DNA of 64,000 nt from Erwinia aphidicola. Its GTDB lineage: Bacteria; Pseudomonadota; Gammaproteobacteria; Enterobacterales; Enterobacteriaceae. Shown here in pieces: positions 8,867 through 18,046 of the stretch (within the stretch, counting starts at the first letter, position 1; every line of letters starts with the position of its first letter). The notes below the pieces were generated by a model that was given only the letters and a program-made list of their open reading frames with translations, was not told the DNA's origin and searched no databases. The DNA lies in contig NZ_JAMKCQ010000001.1 in NCBI RefSeq assembly GCF_024169515.1, positions 3,720,001 to 3,784,000 of the forward strand. The letters run 5' to 3'. The translations under genes and the position numbers were made by a program.

Positions 8867-10039
8867 TTAGTGGAACTGAGAACCGCCACCAAATCCTTCC
8901 GAACCGGTGTTGTTTGCTCCGTATCCGTGGCCGCCAAAAGCGTGCGATCCGGCATTATTTTCACCATGACCCGAGCCACCCGCATGCTGAGAACGCTGAC
9001 CTTTACTGCTCCCTCCCGTTCCTTTTGCTGTCTGGAATGGGGCACTGTTTTTGACGACCGGTTTATTCAAAACAACAGCGGGTACAGTCTCGGTAAAGGT
9101 CGGGCGGCCGACAACCTGCGTTTTAACCCGATCAATATTCATCTGGGTAAGCTGCGCACCGAGTAACGCGTTGATCTGCATTTGCGTGCGCGCCTGATTG
9201 GCGGCGGTCAACTGAGCGCCTTGCAGCGCGGCAGTTTGCTGCGCGGTGCGCGCCTGATTGGCGGCGGTGAGCTGAGCGCCTTGCAGTGCGGCAGTTTGCT
9301 GCGCGGTGCGCGCCTGATTGGCGGCGGTGAGCTGTGCGCCTTGCAGCGCGGCAGTTTGCTGCGCGGTGCGCGCCTGATTGGCGGCGGTGAGCTGAGCGCC
9401 TTGCAGTGCGGCAGTTTGCTGCGCGGTGCGTGCCTGATTGGCGGCGGTGAGCTGTGCGCCTTGCAGCGCGGCAGTTTGCTGCGCGGTGCGCGCCTGATTG
9501 GCGGCGGTGAGCTGTGCGCCTTGCAGCGCGGCAGTTTGCTGCGCGGTGCGTACCTGATTGGCGGCGGTAAGCTGTGCGCCTTGCAGTGCAGTGCGCGCGG
9601 CTGCGGCAGCCTGTTGCCCAGCCAGGATGCTGGCAGTCATCGAGCTGTTTTTAATACTGTTTACAGTCTGGCTGCTGACAGCGGGTTTATCAGGTGTTGT
9701 TGCCGTTGCCGTTGGTACTGGTGCTGTCAGGGGCGTCAGGCCAGTCCTGGCAGGTTCACCTGAATATCCGATTCTGTTAGCGATAGTGCTATCCAGATCG
9801 GAAACTGAAATGTTGTACCCTTTTGCCAACTGGCCAAAAGTTTGTGCCTGCATATCGGTTAAAGTCATACCTGCGCGCCGTGCGGCAATATCCTTAATAG
9901 CAGAAATGTTCATTCCCAGAGGTTCTGAGGCAGCCTGGCGAACACTGTCTACGATCTGATGAAGTGGCTCAAAGGCGGAGGCAGAAAAAGCCAGTGTGGA
10001 AGCGATTACAACAGCGATGACTTTAATTGAAGTTTTCAT
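8867..10039 (-). CDS. Exported protein with seven 20-residue Ala/Gln/Thr repeats and a Gly/His/Asn tail
   Basis: No known family recognised. The 390-residue product has a typical Sec signal peptide (positive MKTSIK, hydrophobic core, cleavage after ASA near residue 22). A non-repetitive domain follows to about residue 145. Seven copies of AALQGAQLTAANQARTAQQT occupy residues about 147-286, then a degenerate eighth copy, a linker, and a low-complexity tail from about residue 340 (SGHGENNAGSHAFGGHGYG and similar). No membrane anchor or outer-membrane signature is seen, so a periplasmic or extracellular location is likely. It could be a fibre, adhesin-like stalk or surface polymer protein; function is not inferred. 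The gene is flanked by a terminator and a long non-coding upstream region. Confidence 0.8.
   Translation of the reverse strand: MKTSIKVIAVVIASTLAFSASAFEPLHQIVDSVRQAASEPLGMNISAIKDIAARRAGMTLTDMQAQTFGQLAKGYNISVSDLDSTIANRIGYSGEPARTGLTPLTAPVPTATATTPDKPAVSSQTVNSIKNSSMTASILAGQQAAAAARTALQGAQLTAANQVRTAQQTAALQGAQLTAANQARTAQQTAALQGAQLTAANQARTAQQTAALQGAQLTAANQARTAQQTAALQGAQLTAANQARTAQQTAALQGAQLTAANQARTAQQTAALQGAQLTAANQARTQMQINALLGAQLTQMNIDRVKTQVVGRPTFTETVPAVVLNKPVVKNSAPFQTAKGTGGSSKGQRSQHAGGSGHGENNAGSHAFGGHGYGANNTGSEGFGGGSQFH
9181..9600. repeat. Seven tandem 60-bp repeats inside the exported-protein gene
   Basis: The 420 bases form seven in-frame units of exactly 60 bp that differ from one another at only a few positions (for example CTGAGC versus CTGTGC, CAGCGC versus CAGTGC). 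Near identity at synonymous sites shows recent expansion or homogenisation. Copy number is likely variable between strains. Confidence 0.95.
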
Positions 10040-10583
10040 AAATCTTCACTATAAAAAAATTTGCGTTTCATCGGGCCTCTCCCTGGATTCTCTACCTTGT
10101 AAGTATCGATAAAAAATCGACATTTTTACTTGCCATCTTTTTTTTTGAAGGTAAACAAGTAGCCAAAACCTTCCGACCAGCGCGTTAAAAAAAGATTAAA
10201 AGCCCACTGATAAATGTGAGTGACAGGCAGCATACCCTCCCTCGGCGAGGCTGATATTACGCCGCACTGGATGGCGGGATTTGACGTAGATCACACTTTT
10301 GGTGGAAGCGATTACACTGCGTAAATTTCCTATTGTTTCGTAAAGAAAAATAATTATCTAACAGTGTGGAATGGTGCAATTAGTGTCGTCTGTTGCACAA
10401 CTGAGAAGGGTAATTATCCTTCCATAACTTTTTAATATGACCCAGACGATTGCTGACTAAAGCCAAATATGGCACGGTGTTTTTAAGGTTGTATAGACAA
10501 GAATGCACAACCATTTTTCAACATGACGCTGTCGCCGCGCCGTTCCCGCGGTGGTGAGATCACTTCAGGCAAGGAGTTTGGAT
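10040..10583. other. 544-base non-coding region between divergent genes
   Basis: No supported gene. It holds AT-rich stretches, a CRP-like site (10280-10295) and several TGCACAAC or TGGTGCA motifs between 10370 and 10510. These would fit regulation of the NCS1 permease gene, but no complete known operator can be named. Confidence 0.5.
10280..10295. promoter_or_regulatory. CRP-like site
   Basis: TTTGA, six bases (CGTAGA), TCACA. One perfect arm and one arm with a single mismatch to TGTGA-N6-TCACA, embedded in the divergent intergenic region. Either neighbouring gene could be the target. Confidence 0.4.
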
Positions 10584-12002
10584 ATGTCCGTCACATCATC
10601 GCGCGCGCAGCCTCAGCCACGCCGTCTTATCGAAACCCGCAGTATTGATTATATTCCCGACGCCGAGCGCCATGGCCGGGTGTTCAGCCAGTTCACCCTG
10701 TGGTTCGGCGGTAATCTGCAAATTACCGCGATAATTACCGGCGCGCTCACCGTAGTCCTGGGCGGCGATGTCGTCTGGTCGCTGGTGGGGCTGCTGGCAG
10801 GACAGGTAATTGGGGCCGCAGTGATGGCGCTGCATGCGGTGCAGGGGCCACGCCTTGGGCTGCCGCAGATGATTACCTGCCGCACCCAGTTTGGCGTTTA
10901 TGGCGCGGTGATCCCGCTGCTGCTGGTCTGCATGATGTACGTGGGCTTTTCCGCCAGTGGCACCGTGCTGGCCGGGCAGGCGCTGGCGCATCTTGCCGGC
11001 GTAGGTGACCGCAGCGGCATGATGCTGTTTGCCGTGATTATCATGGTGGTGGCGACGTTGGGTTACCGTCTTATCCATGGCTTAGGTAAAGTCGCCAGCG
11101 TGGTTGGCATCCTGGCATTCTGCTATCTTTTCCTGCGCCTGTTTATGGAAAATGACGTCAGCAGCCTGCTGGCGAACCGCCATTTTTCTCTGCCGATGTT
11201 CCTGTTGGCGGTGTCGCTCTCCTCATCGTGGCAGATCGCCTTTTGCCCCTATGTTTCCGACTACTCGCGCTATCTGCCGCGCAGCGTTTCGGCGCGCAAC
11301 ACCTTTCTGGCGGTGTTCAGCGGCACGGTGCTTGGCACCCAGGCTTCAATGACGCTCGGGGTGATTGCCGCAGCGCTGGCGGGCAGTGCCTTCTCGGGTA
11401 ATGAGGTGGGTTATATCGTCGGGCTGGGATCGAGCGGCACGATGGCGCTGGTGCTCTATTTCGCCATCTGCTTTGGCAAAATCACCTTTACCACCCTGAA
11501 TGCTTACGGCAGCTTTATGTCGCTGGCGACAATCGTCTGCGGCTTCCGCAAAAGTGCAGCGATTAGCGAGCGGGCGCGCATGCTGTTTATCATCGCTATG
11601 ATGCTGGTCTCCTGCGGTATTGCCATACTTAGCGAACCCTCTTTCCTTAAGTCATTCACCCAGTTCCTGCTGTTCCTGCTGGCCTTCTTTGTACCCTGGA
11701 GCGCAATGAACCTGACCGACTACTACTTTATTACCCGTGGGCAGATAGATATTCCGGCGCTGAGCGATCCGGATGGCCGCTATGGGCGCTGGAACTGGAC
11801 AGGCATTTTTACCTATGCGCTGGGCGTGCTGGTGCAGCTGCCGTTTGTCGCCAATGGCTTTTATCAGGGGGCGTTAGTGAGCTGGTTTGACGGCAATGAT
11901 ATTTCGTGGCTGATCGGCTGGGTATTTACCGCGTTGTGCTGGCTGGGAGTGAATAAGCTGCGCAACCAGCCGCACCTGTCGGCGACGGTGCTGCCTGACT
12001 AA
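10584..12002 (+). CDS. NCS1-family nucleobase/cytosine-type permease
   Basis: Twelve-helix inner-membrane symporter, 472 residues, of the nucleobase:cation symporter-1 family (CodB-like). Family features include the N-terminal SIDYIPDAERHG, FGGNLQI in helix 1, the GPRLGLPQMITCRTQFG loop in helix 3, and VSDYSRYLP in the middle of the protein. The ATG at 10584 has AAGGAG at 10571-10576, a better start than an upstream in-frame GTG at 10551. There is no adjacent deaminase or hydrolase to reveal the substrate; purine, cytosine, allantoin or thiamine-type compounds are all possible. Confidence 0.88.
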   Translation: MSVTSSRAQPQPRRLIETRSIDYIPDAERHGRVFSQFTLWFGGNLQITAIITGALTVVLGGDVVWSLVGLLAGQVIGAAVMALHAVQGPRLGLPQMITCRTQFGVYGAVIPLLLVCMMYVGFSASGTVLAGQALAHLAGVGDRSGMMLFAVIIMVVATLGYRLIHGLGKVASVVGILAFCYLFLRLFMENDVSSLLANRHFSLPMFLLAVSLSSSWQIAFCPYVSDYSRYLPRSVSARNTFLAVFSGTVLGTQASMTLGVIAAALAGSAFSGNEVGYIVGLGSSGTMALVLYFAICFGKITFTTLNAYGSFMSLATIVCGFRKSAAISERARMLFIIAMMLVSCGIAILSEPSFLKSFTQFLLFLLAFFVPWSAMNLTDYYFITRGQIDIPALSDPDGRYGRWNWTGIFTYALGVLVQLPFVANGFYQGALVSWFDGNDISWLIGWVFTALCWLGVNKLRNQPHLSATVLPD

Positions 12003-12007
12003 AGAAA

Positions 12008-12029
12008 AGGGCGAGAGAAATCTCGCCCT
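12008..12029. terminator. Bidirectional terminator between permease gene and betA
   Basis: AGGGCGAGA, GAAA loop, TCTCGCCCT: a nine-pair perfect stem with a tetraloop. On the minus strand it is followed by TTTTCTTT, so it best serves betA; it also lies 6 bases past the permease stop. Confidence 0.8.
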
Positions 12030-12035
12030 CAGTGT

Positions 12036-13712
12036 TTATCGAGGCTGGCGAACCGGGGCGCCGTTGGCCTGATAGTACGGCACCTCCACCGCTGGCAGCG
12101 GGGCACGGCCGCGGATCACATCGGCCATCTTCTCGGCAATCATAATCGTTGGCGCATTCAGGTTGCCGGTGGTGATCTGCGGCATAATCGATGCATCCAC
12201 CACGCGTAGCCCCTCAATGCCGTGAACTTTGCCATCGTTACCCACCACCGCCATATTGTGATAGCCCATCGCGTTCGAGCAGGAAGGGTGGTAGGCGGTT
12301 TCGGCATGATGGCGCACGAAGTCATCCAGCTGCGCATCGCTGACGCACTCTGCGCCCGGGGAGATCTCTTTGCCACGGAATGGATCCAGCGCGCGCTGCT
12401 GCATAATCTCGCGCGTGATGCGGATCCCCGCCCGGAACTCGCGCCAGTCCTGTTCGTGCGACATATAGTTGAACAGAATGCTCGGATGCGCTTTTGGATC
12501 CTTCGATACCACCTGCACGCGGCCACGGCTCGGGGAGCGCATTGAGCCAACGTGTGCCTGGAAGCTGTGGGTGCGGATCGGGTTTGAACCGTTATAGTTC
12601 ACCGCCACCGGCAGGAAGTGGTACTGAATATTTGGCCAGCTAAACTCTTCGTGGCTGCGGATAAAGCCGCCCGCTTCGAAGTGGTTACTGGCGCCAATTC
12701 CCGTGCCGTTCAGCAGCCATTCGGCGCCGATCAGCGGCTGATTGTGCAGCTTCAGCGCGGGCGACAGTGAAACCGGCTGCGTACATTCGTACTGCAGATA
12801 CATCTCCAGGTGGTCCTGCAGATTGGCACCCACGCCGGGCAGGTCAAGCACCAGCGGGATGTCCAGCGAAGAGAGCAGTGCGCCGGGGCCGACACCGGAG
12901 CGTTGCAGGATCTGCGGGGAGGCAATCGCCCCGGCGCACAGTAGCACTTCGCGTTTCGCATACGCCTGCTGCGGCTGATCTTTCTGCTGCCACAGCACCC
13001 CGACGGCGCGCTGCTGCTCGAACAGAATGCGGTCGGTCAGCGCATGGACTTCAATCGTCAGATTGCTGCGCGGACGCGCCTGATCGAGGTAGCCGCGCGC
13101 GGTGCTGGCGCGTCGTCCTTTTGGCGTCACCGTGCGGTCCATCGGACCAAAGCCTTCCTGCTGATAGCCGTTCAGATCTTCGGTGCGCGGATAACCCGCC
13201 TGCACGCCCGCCTCAACCATGGCATGGAACAGAATATTGTTATTGCTTTTCGGCGTGGTGACGCTGACCGGCCCGGCATCGCCGTGATAATCATTGCCGC
13301 CGATATCGCGCCGCTCGGCAATCTTGAAGTAGGGCAGGCAGTCGAGGTAGCGCCAGTTCTCCAGCCCCTCCTGCTGCGCCCAGTTGTCGTAATCCATCGC
13401 ATTGCCGCGGATGTAGCACATGCCGTTGATCAGCGACGAGCCGCCCAGCCCTTTGCCGCGCCCGCACTCCATGCGGCGGTTGTTCATATGCGGTTCCGGG
13501 TCGGTCAGATACGCCCAGTTATAGCGGCGGCCCTGTAACGGGTAAGCCAGCGCCGCCGGCATCTGGGTGCGGAAATCCTGACGGTAGTCGGGGCCGCCAG
13601 CTTCCAGCAGCAGCACCGTCACCTCAGGATCTTCGGTCAGGCGGGTGGCCAGTACGTTGCCGGCAGAACCTGCGCCAATAATGATGTAGTCATATTCCCT
13701 GCGATTGCTCAT
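12036..13712 (-). CDS. betA: Choline dehydrogenase
   Basis: FAD-dependent GMC oxidoreductase that oxidises choline to betaine aldehyde, membrane-associated. It has 558 residues (E. coli 556). The FAD motif [18 protein letters not shown] is at the N-terminus, GMC signature blocks [15 protein letters not shown] and [16 protein letters not shown] are present, and the catalytic His region [12 protein letters not shown] and [13 protein letters not shown] close the protein. The ATG at 13712 follows AGGGAA at good spacing and is preferred over the GTG two codons upstream. It lies 19 bases after betB, forming a betBA operon. Confidence 0.96.
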   Translation of the reverse strand: MSNRREYDYIIIGAGSAGNVLATRLTEDPEVTVLLLEAGGPDYRQDFRTQMPAALAYPLQGRRYNWAYLTDPEPHMNNRRMECGRGKGLGGSSLINGMCYIRGNAMDYDNWAQQEGLENWRYLDCLPYFKIAERRDIGGNDYHGDAGPVSVTTPKSNNNILFHAMVEAGVQAGYPRTEDLNGYQQEGFGPMDRTVTPKGRRASTARGYLDQARPRSNLTIEVHALTDRILFEQQRAVGVLWQQKDQPQQAYAKREVLLCAGAIASPQILQRSGVGPGALLSSLDIPLVLDLPGVGANLQDHLEMYLQYECTQPVSLSPALKLHNQPLIGAEWLLNGTGIGASNHFEAGGFIRSHEEFSWPNIQYHFLPVAVNYNGSNPIRTHSFQAHVGSMRSPSRGRVQVVSKDPKAHPSILFNYMSHEQDWREFRAGIRITREIMQQRALDPFRGKEISPGAECVSDAQLDDFVRHHAETAYHPSCSNAMGYHNMAVVGNDGKVHGIEGLRVVDASIMPQITTGNLNAPTIMIAEKMADVIRGRAPLPAVEVPYYQANGAPVRQPR

Positions 13713-13731
13713 GGTCACTTCCCTTTACTCA

Positions 13732-15201
13732 TTAAAAAATTGACTGATAACGTTCCATCGAGACCTGCACCGACTTGATGCGGGTGTAATGGTGGAGAGC
13801 GGTTAAGCCGTTCTCACGACCAACGCCAGACTGCTTGTAGCCACCTACCGGCATCTGCGCGGGGGATTCTCCCCAGCTGTTAATCCAGCAAATTCCCGCC
13901 TCCAGCTGGTGGATAATCTGGTGAGCTTTCGCCAGGTCGGGCGTGACCACCCCAGCGGCCAGGCCATAAACGGTATCGTTGGCGCGCTGAATCGCTTCCT
14001 GCTCGCTGTCATAGCTGAGCAGGCTCATCACCGGGCCAAAGATCTCTTCGCGCACGATGGTGTGGCTATCTTCACAGTCGGTGAAGATGGTGGGCTGCAC
14101 CCAGGCTCCGGCATCGTACATCCCACCGGTGATTGCCGCGCCGCCACTCAGCAGGCGCGCGCCTTCACGCTGGCCGGAAGCGATATAGCCGAGCACCTTG
14201 TCACGATGCGCGAAGCTAGCCAGCGGGCCAAAGTTGGTGTCCATTTCCAGCGGATCACCCGGGCGAATACGCTGCACGCGTTTGAGCAGTGCCGCTTCCA
14301 GCTCCGCTTTGCGCGCGCGCGGGACAAATACGCGGGTGCCGTTGGTGCACACCTGTCCCGAACTGTAGAAGTTCGCCATCATCGCGATGTCGGCGGCCAG
14401 TTCGATATCGGCATCGGCGAGGATAATCAGCGGCGATTTACCGCCCAGTTCCATGGTGACCTCTTTCAATGAGGACTCCGCAGCAGCGGCCATCACTTTC
14501 TTGCCGGTCGGCACGCCGCCGGTGAAGGAGATTTTTTCAATGCGCGGATGAACGGTTAGCGCCTGGCCAGTGCTGCCGCTACCCTGCAACACGTTGAATA
14601 CGCCGTCCGGCACGCCCGCTTCGCTGTAAATCGCCGCCAGCTTAAGCGCGCTGAGCGGAGTGATCTCACTCGGTTTGAAGATCATCGCGTTACCCGCAGC
14701 CAGCGCCGGGGCCGACTTCCACAGGGCGATCTGAATGGGGTAGTTCCACGCGCCGATCCCGGCCGTGACGCCCAGCGGTTCGCGGCGGGTATAGAAGAAG
14801 CTGCCGCTGCGCAGCGGATACTGCTCGCCTTCAATAGCACCCGCCAGCCCGGCGTAATACTCCAGCACGTCTGCGCCGGTAACAATGTCCACGGCCGTGG
14901 TCTCCGACAGCGGTTTCCCGGTGTCCAGGCTCTCAAGCAGAGCAAGTTCGGCATTGCGCTCGCGCAGCAGTGCCACGGCATTGAGCAGAATACGCCCGCG
15001 CTCCGTGCCGGTCATGGCGGCCCAGATACGCTGGCCGCGTTCGGCGCTCTCCACCGCACGTTCGACGTCGGCGGCAGTAGCAATTTGCACCTGCGCCAGG
15101 CTTTCCCCCGTGGCGGGATTGATGGTTTCGAAGGTCTCTGTGCCGCTGGCATCCGTCAGGCGGCCATCGATATACAGTTTCTGAATGGGAAGTTGAGCCA
15201 T
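13732..15201 (-). CDS. betB: Betaine aldehyde dehydrogenase
   Basis: NAD(P)-dependent enzyme that converts betaine aldehyde to the osmoprotectant glycine betaine, 489 residues (E. coli 490). ALDH motifs: [41 protein letters not shown] with catalytic Glu, and [14 protein letters not shown] with catalytic Cys. It is first in the betBA operon. In E. coli betI precedes betB in the same operon; here nothing codes between betB and the divergent betT, although the operator is retained. Confidence 0.96.
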   Translation of the reverse strand: MAQLPIQKLYIDGRLTDASGTETFETINPATGESLAQVQIATAADVERAVESAERGQRIWAAMTGTERGRILLNAVALLRERNAELALLESLDTGKPLSETTAVDIVTGADVLEYYAGLAGAIEGEQYPLRSGSFFYTRREPLGVTAGIGAWNYPIQIALWKSAPALAAGNAMIFKPSEITPLSALKLAAIYSEAGVPDGVFNVLQGSGSTGQALTVHPRIEKISFTGGVPTGKKVMAAAAESSLKEVTMELGGKSPLIILADADIELAADIAMMANFYSSGQVCTNGTRVFVPRARKAELEAALLKRVQRIRPGDPLEMDTNFGPLASFAHRDKVLGYIASGQREGARLLSGGAAITGGMYDAGAWVQPTIFTDCEDSHTIVREEIFGPVMSLLSYDSEQEAIQRANDTVYGLAAGVVTPDLAKAHQIIHQLEAGICWINSWGESPAQMPVGGYKQSGVGRENGLTALHHYTRIKSVQVSMERYQSIF

Positions 15202-15292
15202 ATGACTTGTCCTTAAGTTGGGGCTTACGTGCTGCCCGGTGCTCCCAATCTGTGATGCAGATTACGGGAAAGAATCGGCTGTTTTATTATTG

Positions 15293-15306
15293 ATTGAACG
15301 TTCAAT
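15293..15306. promoter_or_regulatory. BetI-type operator palindrome
   Basis: ATTGAACGTTCAAT, a 14-bp perfect palindrome in the betB-betT intergenic region, identical in core to the known BetI target type. It overlaps the spacer of a plausible betT promoter (TTGATT at 15290, TACTAT at 15312, 16-bp spacer). The repressor gene itself is not in the window. Confidence 0.75.
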
Positions 15307-15401
15307 TAAAATACTATAGGCTCACCCAATGTCAATGAGATGATGTTCAATTGATAATGAGATGTTGCAAAATGGTTTGTGAGATGAACAAGGAATGATG
15401 G

Positions 15402-16985
15402 ATGACAGTGGAAAATCGCAATACGCATCAAGATGAATCGGTGAGCCTCAATCGGCCGGTTTTTGTCAGTTCATCGCTGGTGATTTTAGTTCTCGGCATC
15501 CTGCTGGTGCTGTTCCCGGCAGGCAGCGAGCAGTGGCTGAGCCACGCGCAACTGTGGATAACCGATGTGTTTGGCTGGTACTACATGCTACTGATGGTGC
15601 TGTGCATGGGGTTTGTTTTCTGGCTGGCCTCTTCACGCCACGGTAACATCCGGCTCGGTAAAGAGGGGGAACCCCCGCAGTTCAGCTATCCGTCATGGGT
15701 GGCGATGCTGTTCTCCTCTGGCATCGGTATCGCGCTGGTGTACTACGGCGCTTATGAACCACTCGACCATTTCCTGCAGCCCCCGGAAGGGGCAGGCGGC
15801 ACCGTGGAAGCGGCGCGACAGGCGATGGCGATCACCTTCCTGCACTGGGGGCTACACGGCTGGGCGCTGTATGCGCTGATTGGCGTGGCGCTGGCCTATT
15901 TCGCCTATTGCCGCGGTCAGCCGCTGGCGCTGCGCTCCGCACTCTATCCGCTGTTTGGCGAGCGCACTCACGGCTGGCCCGGGCATCTGGTGGACAGTTT
16001 TGGCATCCTGGTCACGGTGATTTCGATGGTCACCAATCTCGGGATCGGCGCGCTGCTGGTCAACTCTGGCCTCAACTATCTGTTTGGCGTGCCGCAAACG
16101 CCGGGTGTGCTGCTGGGGTTGATTGTGGTGATGATGATCGTGGCAACCTTTGCAGCGGTCAGCGGCGTTGAGAAGGGCATCGCCATGCTGTCGAATATTA
16201 ACGTCGGCTTCCTCTGCCTGCTGCTGCTGTTTGTCTTCCTGAGCGGGCCGACGCTCAGCCTGCTGAACGGCATGCTGCAAAACGTGGGTGACTATCTCTC
16301 CACTATTGTCAGCCGCAGCTTTGATGTTTACCTGTATGGTAAGGCGGAGAAGTGGCAGGGCGCATGGACGCTGTTTTACTGGGCGTGGTGGGTGGCATGG
16401 GCGCCGTTTGTCGGGCTGTTTATTGCCCGTATCTCAAAAGGCCGTACCATTCGTGAACTGATCCTCGGCGTGCTGCTGATCCCGCTCGGTTTTACCCTGG
16501 CGTGGCTCTCCATTTTCGGCAATACCGCCATCAGTCTGGTGCTGGAGCACGGCGATGCGATTTTAGGAAAGGTGGCGCTGACCGACCCGCCGATGTCGAT
16601 ATTCAAACTGTTTGAGAATCTGCCGTTCACGCACATTGTGTCTGGCTTTACCGTGGTGATCAGCTTCCTGCTGTTCCTGACGCCGGTCGATTCCGGCACG
16701 CTGATGATCGCCAACCTCTCCAGCAAGGGTGGAACCTCCAGCGATGATGCGCCGGCCTGGTTACGTATCTTCTGGGCGGCGGTGACCACTCTGGTCTGCG
16801 CCGGGCTGCTGTATGCCGGGAACTTCAATGCGATGCAGACGGCGGTGGTCATTTGCGGCGTGCCGTTCTCCGTGGTGATCCTGCTGTATATGGTCAGCCT
16901 GCATAAAGACCTGACGCGCAAGAGCCGGGAAGCGCAGCCGCAAAAGCTGTCGCCGCCACCGGCTGATGCCAACGTCAGCCACTAG
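15402..16985 (+). CDS. betT: BCCT-family choline/betaine transporter, short form
   Basis: Inner-membrane transporter of the betaine/choline/carnitine family, probably bringing choline to BetA. It has 527 residues with twelve helices. The BCCT glycine-rich helix (SSGIGIALVYYGAYEPLDHF) and the WAWWVAWAPFVGLFIARISKGRTIRE signature (quoted by key parts WAWWVAWAPF and ARISKGRTIRE) are clear. E. coli BetT has 677 residues; the extra 150-residue cytoplasmic C-terminal tail that tunes osmotic activation is missing here, the protein ending in a short Pro-rich tail. The choline assignment rests on divergence from betBA. The ATG at 15402 is used; its ribosome site (AAGGAATG) is modest. Confidence 0.85.
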   Translation: MTVENRNTHQDESVSLNRPVFVSSSLVILVLGILLVLFPAGSEQWLSHAQLWITDVFGWYYMLLMVLCMGFVFWLASSRHGNIRLGKEGEPPQFSYPSWVAMLFSSGIGIALVYYGAYEPLDHFLQPPEGAGGTVEAARQAMAITFLHWGLHGWALYALIGVALAYFAYCRGQPLALRSALYPLFGERTHGWPGHLVDSFGILVTVISMVTNLGIGALLVNSGLNYLFGVPQTPGVLLGLIVVMMIVATFAAVSGVEKGIAMLSNINVGFLCLLLLFVFLSGPTLSLLNGMLQNVGDYLSTIVSRSFDVYLYGKAEKWQGAWTLFYWAWWVAWAPFVGLFIARISKGRTIRELILGVLLIPLGFTLAWLSIFGNTAISLVLEHGDAILGKVALTDPPMSIFKLFENLPFTHIVSGFTVVISFLLFLTPVDSGTLMIANLSSKGGTSSDDAPAWLRIFWAAVTTLVCAGLLYAGNFNAMQTAVVICGVPFSVVILLYMVSLHKDLTRKSREAQPQKLSPPPADANVSH

Positions 16986-17040
16986 ACGCCGTCTCACCCG
17001 GCTGGCATGGCTCTGACTAGCTCCCGCCTTGCCAGCACAC

Positions 17041-17160
17041 TCACTGACCGCTGATTTCCACTCCTTCAGCGGTCACCTCCAGCCCCACCGCATGAGCCAC
17101 TTCACCACCGATCCCATCGCCTAAAGCCAGCAGGACGGCCAGCGACTGTCCGTGCACAGG
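17041..17160 (-). pseudogene. Possible 39-codon C-terminal remnant of a lost gene
   Basis: On the minus strand an open stretch ending at a TGA (17041-17043) reads VHGQSLAVLLALGDGIGGEV followed by AHAVGLEVTAEGVEISGQ. Codon use is typical of real genes here (GTG, CTG, GGC, GAA), but a stop lies immediately upstream and no start or longer frame exists. I do not recognise the family. Confidence 0.35.
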
Positions 17161-17403
17161 TCAGCATAACCCGGCAATGACGGGCCTTTGAAGCCGGTTG
17201 ATAGTCAGCGGGTAGCAACTCCCGATGATGAATTTGTTAACCTGGGATTAACTTATTAAAGGATTTTATCATTAGCAGGGATTTTGTCTCCCGGACGCTG
17301 GGAGATCGCTTTATCAGCTGGTTTTACTAATGAGAGTTTGTGGCGGCAAACGGTAACCGGGTGTGAGTTTGTATCTGACGACCGAGCCACTTTGCGGTGA
17401 AAG

Positions 17404-17419
17404 TGTGATTATCATCACG
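17404..17419. promoter_or_regulatory. CRP-like site in an ORF-poor region
   Basis: TGTGA, six bases (TTATCA), TCACG: nine of ten consensus arm positions. It is more than 600 bases from the next gene, so its target is unclear. Confidence 0.4.
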
Positions 17420-18046
17420 CTGGCTGATGCTTTTTTTGCTTAAAAAAAGTCAGATCTATGAGAATTATCTGTTTTAAACGGTGCTGAATCACCCGCGTTT
17501 ACAAGCGCAGCGGGTTGACGTTCTCTGCTTGATGCTGAAAAGAGTGTAAATATTACACCGGGATGAACTAAGAGCGGGCAGGATGAGAGAGAAGCAGTCA
17601 GAGGAGCTAAGCTACAGATTTTTCAGGAAACCTGTTTTTTTACCTTTTGCTCCTTAACGCGTGAAATAAGAATATCCTCACTACATGCTTACCATTGGCA
17701 ATAAATTCAAGCTAAGAATATTCCTGGTGGCGCTTTTCGTTTACTGGACGTTAATAGTAGAAAACGCGTCCATTTTTTCCTTAAGTTAACCTTAATGTAA
17801 TCATTAGCGATAAATTACGTTTTAAATAAATGGATGTAATTATCCGTGGGCCGTTTAATCTCTGTTTATTTGTTTTCTCGCTAATGATTTTGCTGAGGAT
17901 GTTTTAGGGTTTCTTATCTGATTCTTATGCGATTTCTTAAAAAAGATCGGCTTTATCCGAAACCCCATGCAGGAATTAAAGTGGCGTTGATATTTTATTT
18001 TATCTGGTGTTAATTAAATTAACTTCGAGATTAAGAGATTTACGTG

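Larger units (their letters stand above)
16986..18046. other. 1.06-kb region without a supported gene
   Basis: No intact gene. It contains a short high-GC decayed coding remnant (17041-17160), a strong CRP-like site (17404-17419), a GC hairpin ACCCGC...GCGGGT near 17490-17520, and an AT-rich final 400 bases leading into the glycosyltransferase gene. The composition changes near 17.2-17.6 kb. An unannotated small RNA is possible but cannot be shown. Confidence 0.5.

Noticed and set aside
9182..9763. 193-codon plus-strand repetitive frame
   Set aside because: Reverse reading of the 60-bp repeats; repetition is inherited from the real minus-strand gene and there is no signal peptide.
10459..10485. 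Sigma-54 promoter upstream of the NCS1 permease
   Set aside because: TGGCAC is present but the essential GC of the -12 element is replaced by TT.
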